DNA of 10,819 nucleotides from a bacterium (GCA_030616165.1 JAUWXV010000123.1:1-10819); one strand, 5' to 3'. Counted from the stretch's first letter, positions 1 through 7,610 are shown. Translations and numbers: made by a program. Notes: generated by a model not told the origin, from the sequence alone.

Positions 1-18
1 AGACAAGAATGTCTGTCC
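1..18. repeat. Short palindromic intergenic repeat, copy 1
   Basis: The sequence AGACAAGAATGTCTGTCC has a 5-bp inverted repeat (AGACA / TGTCT) around a 4-base loop. It recurs with one mismatch at 2926-2943. It begins at the window edge, so it may be longer on the left. It lies about 27 bases beyond the 3' end of the PhzF-like gene. The palindromic core reads similarly on both strands. Confidence 0.6.
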
Positions 19-45
19 TACCTTCATTTTTTTAATGAAACGTCA

Positions 46-951
46 TTACATATACATATTCCCAGAAATAACAGTAACAGCGCTGCCAGTTATGGATAAA
101 GAATCGACTTTATTATTTTTTTCAATAATTGATACTTCAACCCTTCCGGGTCTGTTCAGGCAGTCACCCTGCTCACCAATGTAAGAATATTTTCCATCTT
201 TACCACTAATAAGTCTATTTTCTACCATATATACCCCGACTTCCCCCTGTGCTGAGCCTGTTACCGGGTCTTCATTAATCCCGAGGGCAGGGACAAAACA
301 CCTTAAGTGCAGAGCAGAAATAGGGTCAACAGTCTCAAGCGAGAGTAAAGTAAATACTTTTATCCCGGTCTTCTCACTTAATTTTAACATACTTAAAAAA
401 TTGGGATTCACCCCAAAAAGTGCATCTATCTTTTTTACCGGAATAACAATAAGATAACCCGTGCTCATTATCGGCAGAGAATCGTCAAAAATATCTTCTG
501 AAGAGTTAAAAATTTTCTTTAATATACTTTTATCCATTTCAGACTTAGAAAATTCGGGAATAGGAATAAAAAAAGTAATTTTAATATACCCCTTTTTCGT
601 AATCTTAACTAAAACCCTTAAAATTCCTTTTTTTGTTTGAACTCTGTATTTATAGTTTCCTGGTTTTTCCATACCATATTTTTTCTCTTCAGCAAGTGCA
701 TAAAACCCAGCTATAGTGGCGTGCCCGCAGAGATCAACTTCAGTTGTTGGTGTAAACCACCTTACCGTAAGATCAACATCTGGAGAAGTAGGAGGAAAGA
801 AAAAAATCGTCTCCGAAAGATTCATTTCACGTGCCATACTCAACATTTGTTTTTCTTTAAGTCCGCTGGCAACTGTAATTACTCCTGCTGGATTCCCACA
901 GAATGGGACATTTGTAAATGCATCAACCTGTTTAATCTTGATTCTTTTCAT
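46..951 (-). CDS. PhzF family phenazine biosynthesis-like isomerase
   Basis: This 301-aa protein has the usual PhzF length and motifs. The N-terminal signature QVDAFTxxPFxGNPAGV is at residues 8-24. The NLSET motif at 44-48 holds the Glu (E47) that matches the catalytic Glu45 of Pseudomonas PhzF. RWFTPTTEVDLCGHAT is at 64-79 and EDPVTGSAQG at 227-236. The family has a two-lobed diaminopimelate-epimerase fold and works without cofactor on small amino-acid-like acids. No phenazine genes are nearby, so the real substrate is unknown and a phenazine role should not be assumed. No signal peptide is visible, so it is probably cytoplasmic. The ATG is preceded by GGGGA five bases upstream, which supports this start. 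It is transcribed divergently from the PpiD-like gene and appears to be a single-gene unit, though the left side is cut by the window. Confidence 0.93.
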   Translation of the reverse strand: MKRIKIKQVDAFTNVPFCGNPAGVITVASGLKEKQMLSMAREMNLSETIFFFPPTSPDVDLTVRWFTPTTEVDLCGHATIAGFYALAEEKKYGMEKPGNYKYRVQTKKGILRVLVKITKKGYIKITFFIPIPEFSKSEMDKSILKKIFNSSEDIFDDSLPIMSTGYLIVIPVKKIDALFGVNPNFLSMLKLSEKTGIKVFTLLSLETVDPISALHLRCFVPALGINEDPVTGSAQGEVGVYMVENRLISGKDGKYSYIGEQGDCLNRPGRVEVSIIEKNNKVDSLSITGSAVTVISGNMYM

Positions 952-1104
952 TTAATCCCCAATGTTTTCAAAATTTAAAATAAGACTTTTAAAAATAAAT
1001 ATTGATTTTTTTTAACATTTAAGTTAAATTTCAATAGAATTTAATAATAATTATTTAATTATCAAGAATTTTTATATTAAAAATATAAAAGATAGGGGTT
1101 TATT
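952..1104. promoter_or_regulatory. Divergent intergenic promoter region
   Basis: This 153-base, very AT-rich spacer separates two divergent start codons, so it must hold the promoters for both the PhzF-like and the PpiD-like gene. Ribosome-binding sites are clear at each end: GGGGA on the minus strand beside 952-960, and AGGGG at 1094-1098 on the plus strand, six bases before the ATG at 1105. No convincing -35/-10 pair stands out against the A+T background. Confidence 0.5.
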
Positions 1105-2919
1105 ATGGGATTAATGAATAAAATGCGTGATAAGATGCGTATTATACTAATAATACTTGTTATTGCATTTGTCGGTATGATAGTTTTTCAGTGGGGAATG
1201 AACCTCAGAAGAAGCGGTATGGGAGGTGCACCGACAGGGGTGATTGGCAGTATTAATGGAATAGATATTTCTTATGAATATTTTTTTCAACAAATTCAAC
1301 GGGAATACCTGGAAATAAGAGAAACTACTGGAAGTGAGCCCGATGAAATGAGAATGAGACAAGCAAGGGATGATGTCTGGGAAAGAATTGTTAGTCAGAC
1401 TTTAATAGACCATGAAATCCAAAAAAATAATCTTTATGTTTCAGATGATGAAATTATTTTTATTATAAAAAATAATCCAAATAATCCCCCTGAATTCCTC
1501 AAATCAATTCCAACATTTCAAACTGACGATAAATTTGACCCACAAAAATACCAGGATGCACTTAACAATCCTAATGTTGATTGGTCGGAAATTGAAAATA
1601 TTATAAGGTTAACACAACCTTCAAGGAAAATCCAGGATATTGTCAATTCTACAGTAAGAGTAACATCACAGGAGGTCGAAAAACAACTATTTTTAGCAGA
1701 GACTAAATGTAATGCAAAGTATATCCTAAGCGAACCTGGAGATTTTATAGATGTTAGGATAAACATCCAAGGTGAAGAAATAAAAGAATACTATAACTCC
1801 CATACAGAAGATTTTCAGGAAGATGAAAAGTGTAAACTAAAATACGCATTATTCAGCATAGAGACAACCAAACAAGACACTCAAAGAATATTTCAGGAAG
1901 CCCAGACATTGATAGAAAGAATTGAATCTGGAGAAGACTTTGCCGAACTCGCAAGACAATATTCTCAAGACCCAACAGCCGAAAATGGTGGTGACCTCGG
2001 TTATTTTTCCGAGGGGGATATGGTTGAATTCTTTGAAAAAGCGACGTTTTCTGCAAAGAAGGGAGAGGTCGTAGGTCCAATAGAAACGGATTACGGATTC
2101 CACATAATTAAAGTCTTTGACAAAAAAGTGAATCGAAAAGGAGAGATTGACTCAGTAAAAGCAAGTCATATTCTCTTGAAGATAGAACCATCTTTAGAAA
2201 CTATTAATGATGTAAAATATAAAGCGGTTGACTTTGCAGAGATTGCAAAATCGATTGGATTCGAAAAAGCATTAGAAGAAGATAATATTGAAACTTTTGA
2301 GACTCCATTCTTCGAGAATACAGGCTTTATACCTGGAATAGGAATGCTTTATATTGCAACAGACTTTGCCTTCAGAGGAAATGTGGGCGACATAAGTGAG
2401 CCGATTAAAACTGAAAATGAATATTACGTGTTAAAATTAATTGAAAAACTCCCGAAAAGAACAAATCCACTGAATGAGGTTAGCGTTACAATAGAAAATA
2501 TCCTGAAAAGAGAAAAAAGTATGTCTCTTGCTGAACAAAAAGTCTCTAAAGTACACAATAATATTCTTTTGGGGAAATCTTTCGAAGAAGCCGCTGAAGA
2601 GGATTCTATGGAAATTAAGGAAACCGGTTCATTCGGTTTCTTTGATTATATTATTGATGTGGGGAATGAAACAAAATTCACAGGAATAGCCCTTAAACTA
2701 AATGAAGGTGAAGTTTCAAAACCAGTGCAGACTCCTAAGGGATGGTATTTGATAAAACTTACCGAAAAATCCCTCGCAGATACCACTAATGCCAATGATA
2801 GAAAGAACTTTATATACAGCAGCCTCCTTGATAATAAAAGACAAGTTAATTTTACTGCATGGTTAGAGAATTTGAGGGATAAAGCAAAAATAAAGGATTT
2901 CAGAGACAGATATTTTTAA
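1105..2919 (+). CDS. PpiD-like membrane-anchored peptidyl-prolyl isomerase / periplasmic chaperone
   Basis: This 604-aa protein is close in length to E. coli PpiD (about 620 aa) and has the same plan. A short basic N-terminus precedes one membrane segment (about residues 12-29), which should anchor the rest in the periplasm. A SurA/PpiD-like helical chaperone region follows (about 45-235), beginning GVIGSINGIDISYEYF. A parvulin (PpiC/rotamase) domain spans about 242-340, with the typical stretch FAELARQYSQDPTAENGGDLGYF and later GPIETDYGFHIIKV. Its first strand reads LKYALFSI where active parvulins usually have a SHIL motif, so isomerase activity may be weak. Two further parvulin-half-like segments follow at about 375-447 and 491-554. 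The likely role is folding of exported or outer-membrane proteins. AGGGG six bases before the ATG supports the start. It appears monocistronic. The general family is secure, the exact orthology to PpiD less so. Confidence 0.85.
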   Translation: MGLMNKMRDKMRIILIILVIAFVGMIVFQWGMNLRRSGMGGAPTGVIGSINGIDISYEYFFQQIQREYLEIRETTGSEPDEMRMRQARDDVWERIVSQTLIDHEIQKNNLYVSDDEIIFIIKNNPNNPPEFLKSIPTFQTDDKFDPQKYQDALNNPNVDWSEIENIIRLTQPSRKIQDIVNSTVRVTSQEVEKQLFLAETKCNAKYILSEPGDFIDVRINIQGEEIKEYYNSHTEDFQEDEKCKLKYALFSIETTKQDTQRIFQEAQTLIERIESGEDFAELARQYSQDPTAENGGDLGYFSEGDMVEFFEKATFSAKKGEVVGPIETDYGFHIIKVFDKKVNRKGEIDSVKASHILLKIEPSLETINDVKYKAVDFAEIAKSIGFEKALEEDNIETFETPFFENTGFIPGIGMLYIATDFAFRGNVGDISEPIKTENEYYVLKLIEKLPKRTNPLNEVSVTIENILKREKSMSLAEQKVSKVHNNILLGKSFEEAAEEDSMEIKETGSFGFFDYIIDVGNETKFTGIALKLNEGEVSKPVQTPKGWYLIKLTEKSLADTTNANDRKNFIYSSLLDNKRQVNFTAWLENLRDKAKIKDFRDRYF

Positions 2920-3173
2920 ATGGAGAGACAAGAATGTCTGCCCAACCAATGTCTTACAATATTATTAAAGAAATCTATTAATTTCATTGGTAATTTTATG
3001 TTTTAATTCTTCATTTAAATTTTGCTGAGCATAATGCAATGATATGATTTATTCATTATAAATTCAAATTTTATGAATAATAAAGATTAATAAAGATATC
3101 TCAAATATGTGAAAATTTACATGAAATTAGTTAATTATCACAAAAAATTAGAAAGACTTAGAATTTTTTAACT
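2920..3173. other. Convergent intergenic spacer
   Basis: This AT-rich spacer lies between the 3' ends of the PpiD-like gene and the propeller-like gene. It contains the second palindromic repeat copy near its left end and a small direct repeat, AATAAAGATTAATAAAGATA, near 3078-3097. No ORF with coding character and no strong hairpin followed by a T-run was found, so the transcription ends of both genes remain undefined. Confidence 0.5.
2926..2943. repeat. Short palindromic intergenic repeat, copy 2
   Basis: AGACAAGAATGTCTGCCC matches the sequence at 1-18 in 17 of 18 bases and in the same orientation, with the AGACA / TGTCT inverted pair intact. It starts seven bases after the PpiD-like stop codon. 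Both copies sit just past the 3' end of a gene, which would suit a stem-loop that ends or protects transcripts, although no T-run follows. A dispersed intergenic repeat is equally possible. Confidence 0.6.
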
Positions 3174-4493
3174 TTATCTCAAGACAATAAAAGTTCTTGA
3201 TTTTTTAATTTTTTCTGTTCTGAAGTTATAAAGATACATTCCATTTGCAACGTTCAAACCCTGCTCGTTTTTCCCATCCCAGGAGGTAGTGTGAATGCCG
3301 GGACTATAATAAAAATTTACCAAACTTTTTACCTTTTTCCCGATAATACTATAAATATCTATCCTGACATTTGAAGATTCCTTCAATTCAAAAACTATTG
3401 TAGTTTCGTTTACCAAAGGATTTGGTATATTTTGCAATCCAACAAAGTTTTTATCTTTAAAATCTTTACTTAAAAGGTCTGAAATTTTTTGATAAAAAAG
3501 CATATATTCAAACTTAATATACCCAATATGCCAATCAAAATTGTCATATGCCGAATACCAAATTTTCACGTTATCAGTTAATTCATCATATATAAAAGTT
3601 GAACGATAAATACACTGACTGTCCCATTTATTCTTATATATGCAGTCAATAATTGGCTTATCAAGAGCATCCCAGAATATGCCATCTTTGCTTTTTACAA
3701 AAAACAACCTTGTATATAAAGCATTCATACCAACCGGATACGCCGCAACCAGCATCCAATATTCGTTAAAAGCGGGATTATATAATACATCAATATGCCA
3801 CACGATATATCCTTTTTGGAAAAGGAATACTTTCCCTGGTGGAGTCCAATTAATTCCATCTGTTGAGCACCTCATTTCAATAAAATTTCTATTAGACTGC
3901 CACCCTTCTTCACCAGAATTCACACTCCACATTACATACTTTGAATCTTTGTAAATAATGGATGGAGATACTATTTGCACTGGTTCATATTCAAAGATTA
4001 TTCCGGGAGAACTCCAGTTAATTCCATCACTGGATTTCAAATACTTTAAACTGTACCTTTGGTATTTACGCCTCGTTATAGATTCAATATAATAAATCCA
4101 TAACTCATCAGTATTCGGATTATACAAAATATCAGGGTCAGCATTGTAACCATATTTTAATCTCTCAACAACTGGATTTGCCAGACCATTTGGAACAATC
4201 CATTTAATTCCATCATCACTGACCAAAATTGATGGATTCTCATATTTATTATTCCCATCAGGATAAGGAGTCATCGCCATCCAGTATTTATAATTATTCC
4301 AACTATCTGGAAAACAAACAACAGAGGGATGAACTACCTCACCAGAGCCATCGTATGTGGGCGTATTCAGAAATGATTCAGCATTGTTTAAATATGAGTC
4401 TCTCCCCGGATAATCCTGGGCAAATAAAATTCCAAATCCGAATAATATAAACAAACTAACAAAGAATAATTTTAACTTATAAATAGGAATCAT
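3174..4493 (-). CDS. Secreted beta-propeller-like protein with C-terminal FlgD-like / type-A sorting domain
   Basis: This 439-aa protein starts with a clear signal peptide: a lysine-containing start, a hydrophobic run at about 9-24, and likely cleavage near FAQ-D. Residues about 45-330 contain a recurring motif S-x-D-G-I-x-W at 92-98, 154-160, 210-216 and 268-274. These Asp-box-like turns are spaced about 55-60 residues apart, as blades of a propeller would be. Phrases such as NADPDILYNP and HPSVVCFPDSWNNYKYWMAM resemble GH43/GH32-type and sialidase-like propeller proteins, but I cannot assign a catalytic triad or a substrate. Residues about 351-439 form a FlgD-Ig-like or type-A sorting domain: NIPNPLVNETTIVFEL, VRIDIYSIIGKKVKSL, then SWDGKNEQGLNVANGMYLY and a closing VLR. 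Such tails direct export by the type IX system in Bacteroidota and relatives. It appears to be a single gene. No good ribosome-binding site precedes the ATG, but the signal peptide supports the start. Confidence 0.8.
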   Translation of the reverse strand: MIPIYKLKLFFVSLFILFGFGILFAQDYPGRDSYLNNAESFLNTPTYDGSGEVVHPSVVCFPDSWNNYKYWMAMTPYPDGNNKYENPSILVSDDGIKWIVPNGLANPVVERLKYGYNADPDILYNPNTDELWIYYIESITRRKYQRYSLKYLKSSDGINWSSPGIIFEYEPVQIVSPSIIYKDSKYVMWSVNSGEEGWQSNRNFIEMRCSTDGINWTPPGKVFLFQKGYIVWHIDVLYNPAFNEYWMLVAAYPVGMNALYTRLFFVKSKDGIFWDALDKPIIDCIYKNKWDSQCIYRSTFIYDELTDNVKIWYSAYDNFDWHIGYIKFEYMLFYQKISDLLSKDFKDKNFVGLQNIPNPLVNETTIVFELKESSNVRIDIYSIIGKKVKSLVNFYYSPGIHTTSWDGKNEQGLNVANGMYLYNFRTEKIKKSRTFIVLR

Positions 4494-4544
4494 TTAATAA
4501 TTTCTAAAGAGATTTTTACAGATATTTTATTTATGTTAGATATG

Positions 4545-4552
4545 CAAAGGTA
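4545..4552 (-). promoter_or_regulatory. Possible Bacteroidota-type -7 element
   Basis: On the minus strand this reads TACCTTTG, an exact fit to the Bacteroidota -7 consensus TAnnTTTG, about 52 bases before the start of the propeller-like gene. No good -33 TTTG or TTG box is seen at the usual distance, and a chance match in this AT-rich stretch is possible. Confidence 0.25.
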
Positions 4553-4655
4553 AAATAATATAAATAACTGAACCTGGATTATTCATAAATTTGTATTAAA
4601 TAAATTATATTATCAATAATAACAATAAATAAGAAAGATTTTAGTATTTTTAATC

Positions 4656-4870
4656 TGTCATTCCCGCCTGCGCGGATATTGCAGAACTATCTTTTTTGTC
4701 ATTCCGAGCAAAGCCCGAAGGGCGAGGTTGAGGAATCTCCAGCTAATTTGAGATTTCTCTCCGCCAAAGGCGGATCCGCCTTCGGAGGACACTACGTCCC
4801 CCGAGTACTCGGGGGACTTCGGTCGAAATGACACGGAGGTGTTGTGCAACAAATACCTGTGGGGGAATGA
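4656..4870. repeat. MITE-like nested inverted-repeat element
   Basis: This GC-rich block of about 215 bases sits in very AT-rich DNA. Its inner ends are imperfect inverted repeats: TGTCATTCCGAGCAAAG at 4697-4713 pairs with CTTCGGTCGAAATGACA at 4817-4833 (14 of 17). An outer pair also exists: TCATTCCC at 4658-4665 against GGGAATGA at 4863-4870. Between outer and inner arms, TTGCAGAAC (left) matches the reverse complement of GTTGTGCAA (right), so the whole arms of about 50 bases look related. Inside are further palindromes: GCCCGAAGGGC at 4713-4723, TCCGCC-AAA-GGCGGA at 4760-4774, GGCGGATCCGCC at 4769-4780 and a perfect 22-base palindrome at 4796-4817. No transposase is present. It would suit a non-autonomous mobile element or a structured repeat family. 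Target-site duplications were not identified. Confidence 0.7.
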
Positions 4871-4949
4871 GAGAGGTTATTCAGCGTTAGTAGGTTTATA
4901 TATATGATATACATAATATTGGCTATTAATTCAACAAAGTATTAGTTTG

Positions 4950-4970
4950 AAATTCCAGGCAAAGGAATTT
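4950..4970 (-). terminator. Stem-loop just after the M19 dipeptidase-like stop
   Basis: AAATTCC (4950-4956) and GGAATTT (4964-4970) form a perfect 7-bp stem with a 7-base loop, one base beyond the stop codon. It is in the right place to end the operon transcript, but no T-run follows on the minus strand and the stem is AT-rich. It may instead protect the 3' end, or mean nothing. Confidence 0.25.
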
Positions 4971-4971
4971 T

Positions 4972-6126
4972 CTATTCTGCAAGTATTTCATTCCATATTC
5001 TTATAAAATTACCGCCTAATATTAAAGAAATTTGTTCATCAGTGTAACCGTGCTTATAAAGGACTCCTATGAAATTATTCCAATGTTCATACATAGATTG
5101 AGCCTCAACTCCAGTTGGTTTCCTCGGATTTTTTGTAACACCAGGCAATTGGCCGATATATGGATTGCCCTTGTCATGTCCCAGCCAACCCACAGCAACA
5201 TGTTCTATTCCAACCAAGTTTACCATGTAGTCGATTTCTTTCACCAATAATTCATAAGGTGTTGTTTTTTCACTTATATAACGAATACCCACTAATCCTC
5301 CAGTTGATGCAATTGCTTTAACCTCCTCATCATTATGCTGCCTTTCAGTATTAATAAATGCTGTTAAATTAGTATGTGTTGAAACAATTGGTTTTGTAGT
5401 AATTTCTGCAAGATGAAAAATGCCTGTTGCTGAAAGATGCGATACTCCTATCATCATACCAATTCTGTTCATCTCTTGAACAACCTCCACACCAAATTTC
5501 GATAATTTTCCCGAGAACTTTCCTTCCCACCATCCATCAGCAAGCTGGTTTCTTCCATGGTGCGTCAACTGCATACCTCTAATACCTAATCGATAAAAAT
5601 TACGAAGTAGTGCTAATCTACGGTCGGGATGATAATCAGGTTCAGGGTCAATCTGAATTGATGCCCCACCTTCAAGGTCCAGAAAGAATTTGACTCTATT
5701 TTTATCAGGCTGGGCAGGGATATCTGCTTTATTCTTAATAATGGAAGCTTTACCATTTGTCTTTTCAATTTCAGTTAAAAGCATATCCACAACACGCATC
5801 GAACCTTCAAATAAGCGCTCATGTCCACTCCTTTCTGGCACAGACTCTCCACCAGCCGGTATGATTACAACATCAACGCCTCCCTCTAAAAGTCTCGGTA
5901 ATAAGAAGTCTTTCAGCGGCGAGTTTTGAGATTTTCGTCTTGTATCAAATCTGTCGTTAAATTCCCATATATCCCGATGACCTTCTACAATTATGTAGTC
6001 ATGGGGACTCTTATATGCTCTTGAAACCGGTGATTCTCTATTCGAAATCATTACTCCCAGCATACTCCCTCCAACAACAGAACATGACTGTGACATAAAT
6101 TCCCTACGTGTTATCTCTTTACTCAT
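4972..6126 (-). CDS. Tat-exported M19 (membrane dipeptidase-like) family protein
   Basis: This 384-aa protein begins with a twin-arginine signal (TRREFM at residues 6-11, then a hydrophobic run), so it should be exported folded. The rest fits peptidase family M19, zinc-dependent dipeptidases of the amidohydrolase superfamily. Visible ligand motifs are EGHRD at 48-52 (H50, D52), LDLEGG at 149-154 (E152), GVSHLS at 227-232 (H230) and STHTNL at 249-254 (H251). The motif GIEHVAVG at 306-313 precedes the place where the family usually has a G-x-D-F/Y-D segment with the catalytic Asp (Asp288 in human renal dipeptidase). Here the sequence runs GWLGHDKG, so that Asp is missing or shifted to D318. It is the last gene of a set with two amidohydrolase-like genes and overlaps the upstream stop codon by one base. 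The family is fairly sure. Activity and substrate are open. Confidence 0.85.
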   Translation of the reverse strand: MSKEITRREFMSQSCSVVGGSMLGVMISNRESPVSRAYKSPHDYIIVEGHRDIWEFNDRFDTRRKSQNSPLKDFLLPRLLEGGVDVVIIPAGGESVPERSGHERLFEGSMRVVDMLLTEIEKTNGKASIIKNKADIPAQPDKNRVKFFLDLEGGASIQIDPEPDYHPDRRLALLRNFYRLGIRGMQLTHHGRNQLADGWWEGKFSGKLSKFGVEVVQEMNRIGMMIGVSHLSATGIFHLAEITTKPIVSTHTNLTAFINTERQHNDEEVKAIASTGGLVGIRYISEKTTPYELLVKEIDYMVNLVGIEHVAVGWLGHDKGNPYIGQLPGVTKNPRKPTGVEAQSMYEHWNNFIGVLYKHGYTDEQISLILGGNFIRIWNEILAE

Positions 6127-7466
6127 TACTCCTCCCTCTCCCCAATCTGTTGATATTTTTCCTGATATTTGAGATATAGAGTTTTGTGTTTGTTGTTTAA
6201 ATCAATATTCCGTCCCTTGATGTAGAGTTTTTCAACCTGGGTTATGATTTCCAACGGGTCGCCGGTAGTCACTATCAAGGTAGCATCTTTACCCACCTCC
6301 AGACTTCCGACCTGGTCATCGACGCCCAGAATTTCCGCCGCATACAGGGTAACCGCTTTCAAGGCTTCATCTTTGGGTAAACCATAGGCAGAAGCCATGG
6401 CTACATGGTATGGGAGATTTCGCTCGTTGCCAGAACCAGAACCTCCAGCAATACAGAATTTTACTCCAGCCTCGTACAGGCGTGCAGGTAATTTAAACGG
6501 TTCATCATAATCGGCATCCCGACGATACGGCAGTCGCAAAATCGGGGTAACAATCACCGGAATATTCTTTCGTTTTAGAAGGTCTGCTGCACGATATGCA
6601 TCTGCCCCACCCATGAGAACCATTTTTACCTGCTCCCGGTCAGCCCATTCCACTGCTGATTTAATCTCCAATAAACTATTGGCATTCACCCAGAGAGGTA
6701 ATTCTCCACGCAGAACGGGAAGCATAGCCTCCCAGCGGACATCTATTTTATGGAACGGAACACCCTTCTTCCCTGAAGCTTCACGAGCGGCTTTATAAGC
6801 GCGTGCTTCCCGAAAGACATTTGACAATTCATCTAACTGTTCTTTTATTTGTTTTCGCTGTTCTTCTATTCTCTGAGTCAATCCAAATGGAGTTCTAATT
6901 CTCATCCTCGGCCAGTTCAGCACCATTCCCACAGGGGCTTTCATAATCATATCCTCCCATGTCCATCCATCAAGCATCAGCAGTGCTGCTTTTCCGGAAA
7001 TCAGACCGCCGGACGGCAGAGAAACGACAAGGGCTATACCATTTGCGCGAGTTACTGGAAAACGCTCAGATTCGGGATTTATCGCCACTTCTACGCGCAC
7101 ATTCGGGTTAACATTACCGGTCTCGGCAAAATCCCGAGTAGCAGAAACTGAATTAATTTCCGTCAGCCCCAGTTGTGACTTTGCCTCAATTAGACCGGGA
7201 TAAACATGTTTTCCCGTTATATCTATCTTGACTGCATCAGAAGGTATGCGTATATTGAGACCGATATCGGTGATTTTCCCCTTATCAAAAAGAATCATAC
7301 CTTTTTCAATAACTGGACTGTTAACTGGATGGATGGTTCCACCAATTAGAGCAATGGGATATTTTTGCGGCGGTGCCGGGATTTGGTCGGATGCTTTAAT
7401 AATCATTGACCAAAAAGCACAAAATGCTATTAAAAATCCCAATTTGTATATCTTTTTAATAATCAT
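6126..7466 (-). CDS. Exported amidohydrolase-like protein lacking the metal-binding residues
   Basis: This 446-aa protein has a signal peptide (hydrophobic run at about 9-23) and the frame of an imidazolonepropionase-like amidohydrolase. The N-terminal beta part GMILFDKGKITDIG is at 56-69, GKHVYPGLIEAKSQLG at 85-100, and the C-terminal GSLEVGKDATLIVTTGDP at 387-404. The fold's usual metal ligands are replaced. The HxH of PGLIDAHxH is K96-x-Q98. The strand-5 His position (LPLWVNANS, 257-264) appears as N261. The strand-8 Asp region reads KFCIAGGSGSG (336-346). A charged helical insert, possibly coiled coil, lies at about 197-230. It is therefore probably a non-catalytic relative or a partner of the neighbouring 1001-aa protein. 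GGAGGG eight bases before the ATG supports the start. The upstream gene ends 144 bases away and the next gene overlaps by one base. Confidence 0.82.
   Translation of the reverse strand: MIIKKIYKLGFLIAFCAFWSMIIKASDQIPAPPQKYPIALIGGTIHPVNSPVIEKGMILFDKGKITDIGLNIRIPSDAVKIDITGKHVYPGLIEAKSQLGLTEINSVSATRDFAETGNVNPNVRVEVAINPESERFPVTRANGIALVVSLPSGGLISGKAALLMLDGWTWEDMIMKAPVGMVLNWPRMRIRTPFGLTQRIEEQRKQIKEQLDELSNVFREARAYKAAREASGKKGVPFHKIDVRWEAMLPVLRGELPLWVNANSLLEIKSAVEWADREQVKMVLMGGADAYRAADLLKRKNIPVIVTPILRLPYRRDADYDEPFKLPARLYEAGVKFCIAGGSGSGNERNLPYHVAMASAYGLPKDEALKAVTLYAAEILGVDDQVGSLEVGKDATLIVTTGDPLEIITQVEKLYIKGRNIDLNNKHKTLYLKYQEKYQQIGEREE
6127..6136 (-). promoter_or_regulatory. Strong ribosome-binding site at the TAATG overlap
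   Basis: On the minus strand GGGAGGAG lies two bases before the ATG at 6126, inside the last codons of the 446-aa gene. The stop and the next start share one base (TAATG). This layout favours translational coupling of the two genes and supports the chosen start, which also keeps the Tat signal complete. Confidence 0.65.
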
Positions 7467-7610
7467 TTAAAATTCCCTCCGAATTTTATTCTTAAATATC
7501 AGAATGAATGAAGAATCCCTGAGATTTTTTATAAATATTACTTTTCTATATTCCGGATCCTTCAACAATGAAAACATTTCATTTTTTATATTTATGATTA
7601 TAGTCCTTTA
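7467..7610 (-). other. Spacer between the two amidohydrolase-type genes
   Basis: This 144-base AT-rich gap is longer than normal within an operon. On the minus strand it holds a TATAAT hexamer at 7597-7602 but no matching -35 box, and a small AATGAAA / TTTCATT inverted repeat. It could contain a second promoter or a processing site. Joint transcription of the three genes is therefore likely but not certain. Confidence 0.35.

Larger units (their letters stand above)
4494..4971. other. 478-base non-coding region
   Basis: This gap lies downstream of the M19 dipeptidase-like gene and upstream of the propeller-like gene. Its two AT-rich flanks (4494-4655 and 4871-4949) show no coding signal. The middle holds the GC-rich inverted-repeat element, and a small stem-loop lies next to the M19 stop. 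A possible promoter for the propeller-like gene is listed separately. Confidence 0.7.

Noticed and set aside
23-39. Terminator hairpin after the PhzF-like gene
   Set aside because: TTCATT / AATGAA gives only a six-pair, AT-rich stem and no T-run follows in the direction of transcription.
46-951. Phenazine biosynthesis gene
   Set aside because: PhzF-like proteins are widespread outside phenazine producers, and none of the other phenazine genes is in the window, so only the family name is used.
637-978. 113-aa reading frame on the plus strand
   Set aside because: It is antisense to the PhzF-like gene, which has all the family motifs in the other frame. Its protein is rich in Cys, Phe and Trp with no domain.
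4658-4852. 64-aa reading frame on the minus strand
   Set aside because: It lies wholly inside the inverted-repeat element, and its sequence is explained by the palindromes and repeat arms. It is a by-product of the GC-rich repeat, not a likely gene.
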